A model generated the notes under the pieces. The model saw only the letters and a list, made by a program, of their open reading frames with translations. It ran no database searches and was not told the origin of the DNA. Shown here piece by piece: positions 1-6,195 of a stretch of DNA of 10,609 bases. How positions within the stretch are numbered: position 1 is the stretch's first letter; each line of letters begins with the position of its first letter. The position numbers and the translations under genes were made by a program. Origin of the DNA: an uncultured Erythrobacter sp. (GTDB lineage Bacteria > Pseudomonadota > Alphaproteobacteria > Sphingomonadales > Sphingomonadaceae); contig CAMYIQ010000112.1 of NCBI GenBank assembly GCA_947258465.1, positions 1-10,609 of the forward strand, given 5' to 3'.

Positions 1-111
1 ATGGCCGCCCGCAGCGACGCGACCACAGGTCGCATGAGCGAGGATAGCCTATGGGCCCGGATGGGCCCGCCGGCGCTTGAGGCTAAACAAAAAACCAATG
101 CGCGGCACAAC
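1..111. other. Intergenic start of window, no supported gene
   Basis: This short stretch lies downstream of the SDR stop codon. The plus-strand reading frame that runs through it is open only because it is antisense to the SDR gene. On the minus strand an ATG at 33-35 opens a short frame that leaves the window after about 11 codons. It could be the start of a next gene, but it has no clear ribosome binding site and too little sequence to judge. A run of A on the plus strand at about 85-94 gives a T-rich run on the minus strand 18 bases past the SDR stop, but I see no strong hairpin before it, so I do not call a terminator. Confidence 0.4.
51..70. repeat. Tandem 9-base repeat with GGGCCC hairpin
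   Basis: The nine bases ATGGGCCCG occur twice in tandem (51-59 and 61-69). Because GGGCCC is its own reverse complement, the copies at 53-58 and 63-68 can pair as a 6-bp stem with a 4-base loop. Neither strand has a T run immediately after it, so it does not look like an intrinsic terminator. Its role is unknown and chance is possible in GC-rich DNA. Confidence 0.4.
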
Positions 112-1008
112 CTAAGTGGAGCGCTCTGCCTTATCCTTGGCATTCGTTCCCTTGATCATGGCGCGCATGGCTTCCCACTGCTCGTCGCCCATATCCTTGA
201 GCGCGGCATAGAAGGTGCCGCCATGCGCCTGGAAACCGCCGCCGTCGATGGCGATCGTCTGGCCGTTCACCCAAGCCGCACCCGGCCCCATCAGGAAGAC
301 GGCGAGATTGGCGATTTCGTGCATTTCGCCATGGCGGCCCATCGGGTTCATATCATCGTGCGAATTGCCGCCCCCACCGCCGGGCGAAAGGCGCGCGCTC
401 ATCCCGTCGGTGGGAAATAGGCCCGGCGCAATGGCATTAAAGCGCAAGCCATAGCGGCCCCATTCCACCGCAAGGCTCTGCGTCATCGCATTCAGGCCCG
501 CTTTGCTCATGGCGCTCGGCACCACGAAGGGGCCGCCGTTCCATATCCAGGTGGTCAGGATGGAGAGGAAGCTGGCCTTGCGGCCTTCCTCGATCAGCCG
601 TTTGCCCACATCGAGAGTGACGTAGAAGCTGCCGCGAAAGACGATGTCGCTGATGGCGTTGAAGCCGTTGACCGACAAATCCTCGGTCCGGCTGATGAAA
701 TTGCCCGCGGCATTGTTGACCACGCCCGTCAGCGCTCCATGGTCCCAGATCGCATCGACCATGTCGTGGATCGCATCGGGATCGCGGATGTCGCAGGCAT
801 GTCCGACGATCTTTCCGCCGTGCCTCTCGCCGAGTTCCCTGGCCGCCTCGTCGAGCTTGCTCTGGCGCCGCCCGCAAATATGCACTTCGGCGCCCAGTTT
901 GAGGAAGGCGTCGGCCATTTCCTTGCCAAGCCCGGTACCGCCCCCGGTGACGAGGATGCGCTCGCCCTCCATCAGTCCCTCGCGAAACATCAGCCTCGAA
1001 ATATCCAT
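112..1008 (-). CDS. SDR oxidoreductase, 2,4-dienoyl-CoA reductase type
   Basis: The 298-residue protein is a classical Rossmann-fold short-chain dehydrogenase. The nucleotide-binding motif TGGGTGLG is at residues 21-28, the NNAAGNF motif at 98-104, and the C-terminal cofactor/substrate region ends with an IDGGGFQ segment at 254-260. The usual catalytic YxxxK is replaced by SxxxK (S165 and K169, within PSAMSKAG). That replacement, together with NNAAGNF, is characteristic of the 2,4-dienoyl-CoA reductase/peroxisomal trans-2-enoyl-CoA reductase branch. The likely role is NADPH-dependent reduction of unsaturated acyl-CoA during beta-oxidation of unsaturated fatty acids in the cytosol. The start at 1008 is supported by AGGAG six bases upstream; internal ATGs (residues 7 and 13) just before the Rossmann strand lack that support. 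A Gly-rich insertion lies at about 210-214. The gene stands alone, divergent from the bPH2 pair. The family is secure; the exact substrate is inferred. Confidence 0.9.
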   Translation of the reverse strand: MDISRLMFREGLMEGERILVTGGGTGLGKEMADAFLKLGAEVHICGRRQSKLDEAARELGERHGGKIVGHACDIRDPDAIHDMVDAIWDHGALTGVVNNAAGNFISRTEDLSVNGFNAISDIVFRGSFYVTLDVGKRLIEEGRKASFLSILTTWIWNGGPFVVPSAMSKAGLNAMTQSLAVEWGRYGLRFNAIAPGLFPTDGMSARLSPGGGGGNSHDDMNPMGRHGEMHEIANLAVFLMGPGAAWVNGQTIAIDGGGFQAHGGTFYAALKDMGDEQWEAMRAMIKGTNAKDKAERST

Positions 1009-1014
1009 CGCTCT

Positions 1015-1019
1015 CTCCT
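1015..1019 (-). promoter_or_regulatory. Shine-Dalgarno of the SDR gene
   Basis: On the minus strand the sequence reads AGGAG within a purine-rich GAGGAGAGAG run, six bases before the ATG at 1008. It favours this ATG over the two in-frame ATGs further inside the protein. Confidence 0.7.
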
Positions 1020-1098
1020 CTGCCGGAGCAAAGTCCTACTCCAATGCCTACGCGATACCCAATTGAATCGCCTGGCTGTATTGCCTAGCTAGAACGCC

Positions 1099-1566
1099 AT
1101 GGACGACGCCGATGACCTCACCCAGCTCGACCCCGCTTACAAATCGATGCTGCGAGTGCAGCTGGCGATTGCCGCGCTGGTCCTGCTCGTAGCGGCGACG
1201 ATTGCCGAGATAGCCATTCCCGGCTGGACCGGCGCTGTGTGGATTCCCGCCCTATTCGTGGCCGCCTATGCGCTGATCCGCGTTCCCCTCCGGCGCTACC
1301 ATGCCACCGGCTTCTCGTTGGCGGATGAACGCCTGCGGGTGGTGCGCGGCATCTTTTTCCGTACCGACACGGTGGTTCCATTCGGCCGGGTGCAGCATAT
1401 CGATGTTGGCCAGGGGCCGCTCGAGCGGGCTTTCGGCATAGCCACGCTGACAGTGCATACCGCGGGCACGCATAATGCATCGGTGTCTCTGCCGGGCCTG
1501 AGGCGCGACGATGCCACGGCAATGCGCGAGAAAATCCGCGCTGCGATCAGGCGCGACACGCGGTGA
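1099..1566 (+). CDS. Membrane protein with bacterial PH domain, YdbS-like
   Basis: The 155-residue protein has two hydrophobic membrane segments (about 17-40 and 45-63) followed by one cytoplasmic bPH2 (DUF304) domain at about 70-150. The family signature is visible as VVPFGRVQHIDVGQGPLERAFGI (split here: VVPFGRVQ at 92-99, LERAFGI at 108-114), followed by TVHTAG at 118-123. This matches the small partner of the YdbS/YdbT pair, which in Bacillus belongs to the SigW envelope-stress regulon and is linked to resistance to certain antimicrobial peptides. Whether the alphaproteobacterial pair does the same is unknown. The TGA stop overlaps the GTG start of the next gene (bases 1563-1566), so the two are almost certainly translated together and probably form one complex. 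There is no clear Shine-Dalgarno before the ATG; the start is chosen because the acidic N-terminus leads directly into the first membrane segment. Confidence 0.85.
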   Translation: MDDADDLTQLDPAYKSMLRVQLAIAALVLLVAATIAEIAIPGWTGAVWIPALFVAAYALIRVPLRRYHATGFSLADERLRVVRGIFFRTDTVVPFGRVQHIDVGQGPLERAFGIATLTVHTAGTHNASVSLPGLRRDDATAMREKIRAAIRRDTR

Positions 1567-3095
1567 AGGAAACCGTCGCCGATGCCCCGCGCCGCACCGA
1601 TCCGCGCACGTTCGCGGTTCGCGCGGTATCGATGTTGTCCCAGCTCGCACTCCCCATCGTGGTCGGCGGTTTCGCCATTCTTGAGGATGGCGAGCTGGAA
1701 GATCTGATCCTGTATTTCCTGCCGCTGATCCTTGTTGTCGCCAGTGCGAACATCCTCATCGCCTATCTGCGCTGGCTACGGTTGACCTACACGGTCGGCG
1801 AATCCGACATCCGCGTCGAAAGCGGCCTGCTGTCGCGCGAGGCACGCTCTGTCCCTTACGAACGGATTCAGGACGTCAGTCTGGAACAGAAGCTGATACC
1901 GCGCCTGTTCGGCCTGGTGGAGGTCAGGTTCGAAACCGGTGCTGGCGGCGGAGACGATCTTGCGCTTTCCTATTTGCCCGAAAGCGAAGGCGAGCGATTG
2001 CGCGAGCTGGTTCGGATCAGACGGGAAGTGGCAGCTCCGATAGCCGCCCGCGAAGACGCATCCGTACCGGCCGAAAGCGCCAAATTGCTGTTCGCCATGT
2101 CGCCCAAGCGCGTCGTCACCTTCGGCCTGTTCGAGTTTTCTCTCGCCGTCGTCGCTGTGGTCGGCGGCCTCGCAGGGCAATTCGATTTCCTCCTCCCGTT
2201 CGAGATATGGAACTGGAAGGCCTGGCGCGAGCAGCTTGCGGGTCCGGAACAATGGCTGGCCGGGCTGGGCTTCCTGGCGCAGGTTATCGGCGGTGTTTTC
2301 ATCGTCGGTTCGCTGCTCGTGATCGGCGTGGTCACCGGCGTCGTGCGGACGGCGCTGCGCGAATGGAACTTCCGGCTCGAACGGACCGACAAGGGTCTGC
2401 GGCGGCGGCGGGGCCTGCTGACGCGGACCGATCTCGTAATGCCCGTCCACCGGGTGCAAGCCTTGCGCATCGGGACCGGCTTTGTCCGCCGGTTGTTCGG
2501 TTGGCATTCGCTCAAACTGGTGAGCCTGGCCGGCGATAGCGGATCGGCCAATCACGAAGCGGTGCCCTTCGCCGATATGGACGAGATTGCGCCGGTCGTG
2601 GCGGAGACCGGATTTGCCTTGCCAGCGAAGACTGTCGGTTGGCGGTATGCCATGCCGGCTTATCGGATCGACAATTTCCTAGTCGGTTTCGCCCTTACAC
2701 TCGTGACTTCCGCGGTTGCGCTTGCCTTGGGACGATTCGACGTCGCGCTCCTGCTGGTGTTTATCGGCGGTGGCTGGATGGCGCTTCAGGAATACCTTGC
2801 CTGGCGCTGGGGCCGCCATGCGATCGACGCGGAGCAGCTATACACGCGCCGCGGCTGGTTCGCGCCGGATCTCGCCATCGCCTCGCGCGGCAAGCTCCAA
2901 TCGGTCGAGATTGTCCGTAATCCGCTGGCGCGAATGCGCGGTTATGCCGACCTGCGGTTTGGTCTGGCGGGTGGACGTTTGAGCATTCGCGGGATTCCGC
3001 TCGTGGAGGCCCGCCGAATACGCGATGCCGTGCTCGACAGTATGGCCGAGCAGGATTTCTCCGAAATCGTCGAGGGCCAGACCGTTCGCGCCTAG
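1563..3095 (+). CDS. Membrane protein with three bacterial PH domains, YdbT-like
   Basis: The 510-residue protein is a three-module membrane protein. Each module is a pair of hydrophobic segments (about 24-40/48-68, 184-206/236-262, 368-388/393-410) followed by a bPH2 domain (about 74-155, 268-345, 418-490). Repeat signatures can be aligned by eye: VPYERIQDVSLEQ then RLFGL (98-118), MPVHRVQALRIG then RLFGW (293-314), and a diverged ASRGKLQSVEIV then RMRGY (440-461). The third copy has lost most consensus residues. This is the usual YdbT (COG3428) architecture and length. The start is the GTG at 1563, which overlaps the stop of the YdbS-like gene; no ATG is available before residue 24, which would cut into the first membrane segment. 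The protein likely works at the inner membrane with its partner. Its biochemical activity is not established for the family. The stop codon overlaps the stop of the convergent acetyltransferase gene. Confidence 0.87.
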   Translation: MKETVADAPRRTDPRTFAVRAVSMLSQLALPIVVGGFAILEDGELEDLILYFLPLILVVASANILIAYLRWLRLTYTVGESDIRVESGLLSREARSVPYERIQDVSLEQKLIPRLFGLVEVRFETGAGGGDDLALSYLPESEGERLRELVRIRREVAAPIAAREDASVPAESAKLLFAMSPKRVVTFGLFEFSLAVVAVVGGLAGQFDFLLPFEIWNWKAWREQLAGPEQWLAGLGFLAQVIGGVFIVGSLLVIGVVTGVVRTALREWNFRLERTDKGLRRRRGLLTRTDLVMPVHRVQALRIGTGFVRRLFGWHSLKLVSLAGDSGSANHEAVPFADMDEIAPVVAETGFALPAKTVGWRYAMPAYRIDNFLVGFALTLVTSAVALALGRFDVALLLVFIGGGWMALQEYLAWRWGRHAIDAEQLYTRRGWFAPDLAIASRGKLQSVEIVRNPLARMRGYADLRFGLAGGRLSIRGIPLVEARRIRDAVLDSMAEQDFSEIVEGQTVRA

Positions 3096-3388
3096 GCGCG
3101 CAGATCCGCCCATTCCGGATGCCGCTCGAATTGGGTAGCTACATAGGAGCAGCTCGGGATGATGGTGAACCCTTCCCGGCGGGCATCTTCGATCAAGGCG
3201 TCTACCAGCCGGGCGGCGATTCCATGGCCGCGCATATGCGATGGCACGATCGTATGCTGCGCGTCCCGCGCGCCGTCGCGCAAGGTCCAGGTCAGCTTCC
3301 CGGCCTCCGCGCCGTTTGCATCGCTCGCAAGATAGGCTCCGCTATCCGCAGAGCTTTGCTGTTCGATTTTGATCTGGTCCACCTTCAT
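3092..3388 (-). CDS. Small GNAT-like N-acetyltransferase, YjdJ type
   Basis: The 98-residue protein matches the short GNAT-like family COG2388 (YjdJ/Gtn1-like). It has a core strand with HTIVP (45-49), the acetyl-CoA-binding loop RGHGIAARLV (53-62), the helix DALIEDARREG, and a C-terminal IIPSCSYV...HPEWADL segment (76-96). In this family the conserved Cys (C80) and the HPE motif are typical. The family is about 90-100 residues, much shorter than ordinary GNATs, so the gene looks complete. The substrate is unknown. A longer in-frame start exists at 3418, but the ATG at 3388 has an AGGAAG nine bases upstream and gives the expected length. The gene ends tail to tail with the YdbT-like gene, sharing the CTAG at 3092-3095, and is divergent from the threonine aldolase gene across 59 bases. 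Confidence 0.82.
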   Translation of the reverse strand: MKVDQIKIEQQSSADSGAYLASDANGAEAGKLTWTLRDGARDAQHTIVPSHMRGHGIAARLVDALIEDARREGFTIIPSCSYVATQFERHPEWADLRA

Positions 3389-3397
3389 CGCTTGGAA

Positions 3398-3403
3398 CTT
3401 CCT
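3398..3403 (-). promoter_or_regulatory. Shine-Dalgarno fixing the acetyltransferase start
   Basis: The minus strand reads AGGAAG nine bases before the ATG at 3388. It lies inside the ten-codon extension that would begin at 3418, which argues that the extension is not translated. Confidence 0.55.
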
Positions 3404-3447
3404 TTCTGTTCTGTGCAAGCAATGCTCCGGCAGTTAAGGGCGTTCCG

Positions 3448-4443
3448 ATGCAATTCCTGTCCGACAACGCCGCTGCGGTCCATCCAGCCGTGTGGGAAGC
3501 CCTCAAAGCGGCGGATTCGCCTGATTCGCCTTATGATGGCGATGCGCTGAGCGCCGCGCTCGACGAGCGTTTCGCCCAAGTGTTCGGCAAGCCGTGCACC
3601 GTGCTGTGGACGGCGACGGGGACGGCAGCGAATTGCCTGGCGCTGGCGACACTGGTCCAGCCGCATGGTGCGGTCGTGTGCCACGAAGAAGCGCATATCG
3701 AAGTCGACGAGGGCGGTGCGCCGGGTTTCTTCCTTCACGGCGCCAAGCTGATACTGTGCGAGGGGGCCGGGGCCAAGCTTTCCCCTCAAGCGATCCGCGA
3801 TGCGATCGATCCGATCCGCGACGATGTGCATCAAGTCCAGCCCCATGCCATTTCGATAACCCAGGCGAGCGAGTACGGTTGCAGCTACCGGCCGGCAGAG
3901 GTGGAGGAGATTGCTGCGCTGGCGCGCGAACGCCGGCTGGGCCTGCATATGGATGGCGCGCGTTTCGCGAATGCAGTCGCTTTCCTCGATTGCGCACCTT
4001 CCGCTGTGGCGGGTCCGGTCGATGCGCTCAGCTTCGGATTCATCAAGAATGGCGGGCTGGGGGCGGAGGCGATCGTCTTTTTCGACCGGAACCTGGCCGA
4101 TGTCGCGCGATATCGGCGCAAACGCGCCGGGCACCTTCAGTCGAAGGGGCGCTTTCTGGCCGCGCAGCTCCACGCAATGCTCGAAGGCGACGTCTGGCTG
4201 CACAATGCGCGTCATGCCAATGCCGCCGCGCAGGAGATTGCCCAGGCCTGTGACGGGCGTCTGATGTACCCGGTAGAGGCCAACGAACTTTTCGTGCGCT
4301 GCACGGTAGCGGAGCGGGACGCGCTGCGCGATCGGGGCTTTGGTTTTTATGATTGGGGCGAAGATGCCGCGCGCTTCGTCACCGCGTGGAACACGCGCGA
4401 CGAGGATGCGGTATCGCTCGCCAAAGCGATAGCGAGCTTATGA
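3448..4443 (+). CDS. ltaE: Low-specificity L-threonine aldolase (PLP enzyme)
   Basis: The 331-residue protein is a fold-type I PLP enzyme of the beta-eliminating lyase/threonine aldolase family. It would cleave L-threonine or L-allo-threonine (and other beta-hydroxy amino acids) to glycine and an aldehyde in the cytosol. The N-terminus MQFLSDNAAAVHP is the family start. H83 in the CHEEAHIEVDE segment corresponds to the histidine that stacks on PLP. D169 and R172 in HMDGARFANA are the PLP pyridine and phosphate region. K200 in SFGFIKNGGLGAEA is the predicted Schiff-base lysine; the KNG context is typical of the Pseudomonas-type low-specificity enzymes rather than the E. coli type. Length is normal. 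AAGGG at 3436-3440, seven bases before the ATG, supports the start. The stop overlaps the start of the EamA transporter (ATGA), so the two are co-translated. The gene symbol is given for function by family. Confidence 0.88.
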   Translation: MQFLSDNAAAVHPAVWEALKAADSPDSPYDGDALSAALDERFAQVFGKPCTVLWTATGTAANCLALATLVQPHGAVVCHEEAHIEVDEGGAPGFFLHGAKLILCEGAGAKLSPQAIRDAIDPIRDDVHQVQPHAISITQASEYGCSYRPAEVEEIAALARERRLGLHMDGARFANAVAFLDCAPSAVAGPVDALSFGFIKNGGLGAEAIVFFDRNLADVARYRRKRAGHLQSKGRFLAAQLHAMLEGDVWLHNARHANAAAQEIAQACDGRLMYPVEANELFVRCTVAERDALRDRGFGFYDWGEDAARFVTAWNTRDEDAVSLAKAIASL

Positions 4444-5384
4444 ATGCGCCGACCGAGGCCGAAAGCCTCTTCACCCCGCGCAATTTCGCTGCCTTTCTCC
4501 TGGTCAGCCTGATCTGGGGCGGGACTTGGCTCGTCATCCGCGATCAGATAGCGAGTGTTCCGGCGAGCTGGTCGATTTCCTATCGGTTTCTTCTGGCTTC
4601 TCTCGGGATGTTCGCACTTGCCGCGATGCGGCGGGAACCACTGCGCCTCACGTCCGGCGGGTTGCGCTGGGCGGTCATGCTCGGCCTGTTCCAGTTCACT
4701 CTCAATTTCGGTTTCGTCTACAATGCCGAAAGCTACATCACTTCCGGCCTCGTCGCGGTGATGTTCGCGCTATTGGTCGTACCCAATGCAGTGTTGGGGC
4801 GCATTTTGCTCGGACAAAGGATTACCGGCGCTTTCGTGCTTGGATCGGCAATCGCGGCACTCGGCGTGGCGCTGCTCTTTGCGCATGAATGGCGTTCATC
4901 CCCCGCCACGCTCGAACAGGTCCTGCTGGGCGCGGCATTGACAGTCGGCGGAATTCTGTCGGCGAGCGTCGCCAACATCACGCAGGCCATGGACGGGGCG
5001 AAGAAGCAACCCTTCCTGGCGCTGCTCGCCTGGTCGATGGCGATCGGTATGCTGATCAACACCGCCTTTGCGTTCGTGACCGACGGTCCGCCGCAATTCG
5101 ACGCACGACCTTCGTATGCGCTCGGTATTCTCTATCTCGGGCTGGCCGGTTCGGTTGTGACTTTCCCCCTATATTACGGGCTTGTGCGCAAGGTCGGGGC
5201 GGGACAGGCCGCCTACAGTTCGGTGATCGTTCCGATCGTGGCGATGGTGCTCTCTACCCTGTTCGAGGGGTTTCAGTGGGGGGCGCTACCGGCTGCCGGG
5301 GCGATCATCACCCTGATCGGCATGGTCGTCGCGATGCGCGGACGTGCCAGCGTCCCGCCAAGACGCGCTACGCCCGAACCGTAA
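4440..5384 (+). CDS. EamA-family (DMT superfamily) transporter
   Basis: The 314-residue protein has two EamA repeats (about 15-148 and 160-300), each with about five hydrophobic helices, ten in all. The first repeat opens with LIWGGTWLVIRDQI (24-37) followed by a conserved YRFLLA (48-53); the second ends with IVPIVAMVLSTLFEGFQWG (263-281), the typical EamA C-terminal helix pair. Proteins of this family in the inner membrane usually export amino acids or other metabolites in exchange for protons, but the substrate cannot be read from sequence. The ATG at 4440 overlaps the aldolase stop in ATGA; the frame is open upstream to 4353, but that extension lies inside the aldolase gene and has no family resemblance. 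Co-translation with the aldolase suggests, as inference only, an amino-acid-related substrate. The C-terminus overlaps the convergent epimerase gene by 17 bases. Confidence 0.85.
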   Translation: MNAPTEAESLFTPRNFAAFLLVSLIWGGTWLVIRDQIASVPASWSISYRFLLASLGMFALAAMRREPLRLTSGGLRWAVMLGLFQFTLNFGFVYNAESYITSGLVAVMFALLVVPNAVLGRILLGQRITGAFVLGSAIAALGVALLFAHEWRSSPATLEQVLLGAALTVGGILSASVANITQAMDGAKKQPFLALLAWSMAIGMLINTAFAFVTDGPPQFDARPSYALGILYLGLAGSVVTFPLYYGLVRKVGAGQAAYSSVIVPIVAMVLSTLFEGFQWGALPAAGAIITLIGMVVAMRGRASVPPRRATPEP

Positions 5385-6153
5385 GCGCGGCCAGCCCCTC
5401 GCGAAATGTAGGATACTTCGGCTCCCAGCCGAGGACGCGCTTCGCCTTGCCATTCGCGACCCGGCGATTCTCTGCATAGAAACCGCGCGCCATAGGTGAC
5501 AGGTCGGCTTCTTCAATCGTCTTGAGCGGGGGCGGGGCGACGCGCAGCAACCGACAGGCCTCCTCGATCACGACATTCTGGCTGGTCGGGAGATCGTCTG
5601 CGAGGTTGTAAGCGCCCGGCGACGCATCGCCCTCCATCGCCGCCACGACGCCGGATATTATATCGTCGACATGCACGCGGCTGAAGACCTGGCCGGGCAG
5701 GTCGATCCGGTGGGCATTCCCGCCTCGCACCCGGTCGAGCGCGCTGCGACCTGGGCCATAAATGCCGGGAAGGCGGAACACCCGTGCCCCTGCTTCCAGC
5801 CAGCGCGCATCGCATTGCGCGCGCGCGGTGCGCCTTCCGCCGCCAGTGGGCGATGCCTCGTCGACCCAGGCCCCTTGTGCGTCGCCATAGACGCCGGTCG
5901 AGGACAGGTAAGCGAGCAATTTGTCCGTCAACGCATCGCCATAGCGGTCGAGTACGGGGTCGCTGCCATCGGAAGGCGGGACCGAACTCAGCACGTGCCT
6001 TGCCTGCGACACTGCTGCGAACACCGATTCACTGTCCGAAAAATCGATGTTTCCCGCGCTTCCCGTGGCATCGACATGCCAGCCGCAGGCGCGCATCTCT
6101 TGCGCAAAACGTCCCGCCGTGTAGCCGAGACCGAAGATGAACAATCGGGCCAT
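5368..6153 (-). CDS. Atypical SDR, NAD(P)-dependent epimerase-like (YeeZ type)
   Basis: The 261-residue protein is an extended/atypical SDR of COG0451, resembling YeeZ. The dinucleotide-binding motif is FGLGYTAGR (7-15). SSTGVYGD at 84-91 carries the tyrosine (Y89), but the lysine of YxxxK is a glutamine (Q93), which is usual in this subgroup and casts doubt on classical dehydrogenase activity. Further family landmarks are FRLPGIYGPGRSAL (126-139), RVHVDDI (159-165), AYNLADD (181-187) and the C-terminal NRRVANGKAKRVLGW (229-243). The protein is a little shorter than YeeZ-like proteins usually are, but it has both ends. The substrate is unknown; a nucleotide-sugar role should not be assumed. 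No Shine-Dalgarno precedes the ATG, and a TAATAC lies seven bases upstream of it, so a leaderless message is possible. The gene is divergent from pepN across only 42 bases. Confidence 0.82.
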   Translation of the reverse strand: MARLFIFGLGYTAGRFAQEMRACGWHVDATGSAGNIDFSDSESVFAAVSQARHVLSSVPPSDGSDPVLDRYGDALTDKLLAYLSSTGVYGDAQGAWVDEASPTGGGRRTARAQCDARWLEAGARVFRLPGIYGPGRSALDRVRGGNAHRIDLPGQVFSRVHVDDIISGVVAAMEGDASPGAYNLADDLPTSQNVVIEEACRLLRVAPPPLKTIEEADLSPMARGFYAENRRVANGKAKRVLGWEPKYPTFREGLAALTVRA

Positions 6154-6159
6154 CGGAGC

Positions 6160-6165
6160 GTATTA
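6160..6165 (-). promoter_or_regulatory. Candidate -10 box for a leaderless epimerase message
   Basis: On the minus strand TAATAC sits six bases before the ATG at 6153, so a transcript started at normal distance from it would begin at or next to the ATG. No convincing -35 hexamer is seen 16-18 bases upstream. The call rests on the -10 match and the lack of a ribosome binding site. Confidence 0.3.
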
Positions 6166-6186
6166 GCCGGTGATCCCGCAATTGAC

Positions 6187-6190
6187 AGGA
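6187..6190 (+). promoter_or_regulatory. Shine-Dalgarno of pepN
   Basis: AGGA lies five bases before the ATG at 6196. It favours this start over the next in-frame ATG at 6241, which has no comparable site, and over the open frame further upstream, which is antisense to the epimerase gene. Confidence 0.5.
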
Positions 6191-6195
6191 AAAGC

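Noticed and set aside
1085..1092. CTAGCTAG palindrome just upstream of the YdbS-like start
   Set aside because: Eight bases is too short to call an operator, and no matching half-sites or promoter elements are seen around it.
1776..2555. 259-codon open frame on the minus strand over the YdbT-like gene
   Set aside because: It is antisense to the bPH2 protein, Gln/Pro/Ala-rich, and has no start signal or recognisable fold.
3385..4215. 276-codon open frame on the minus strand over the threonine aldolase
   Set aside because: It is antisense to a gene with clear PLP-enzyme motifs and has no domain of its own.
6182..6187. Perfect TTGACA hexamer on the plus strand before pepN
   Set aside because: A matching -10 box would fall inside the pepN coding sequence at about 6205, where the bases are GCGCGC, so it cannot act as a -35 for pepN.
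5671..6195. 175-codon upstream extension of the pepN frame
   Set aside because: It lies wholly over the oppositely oriented epimerase gene and its start region and does not resemble any PepN N-terminus.
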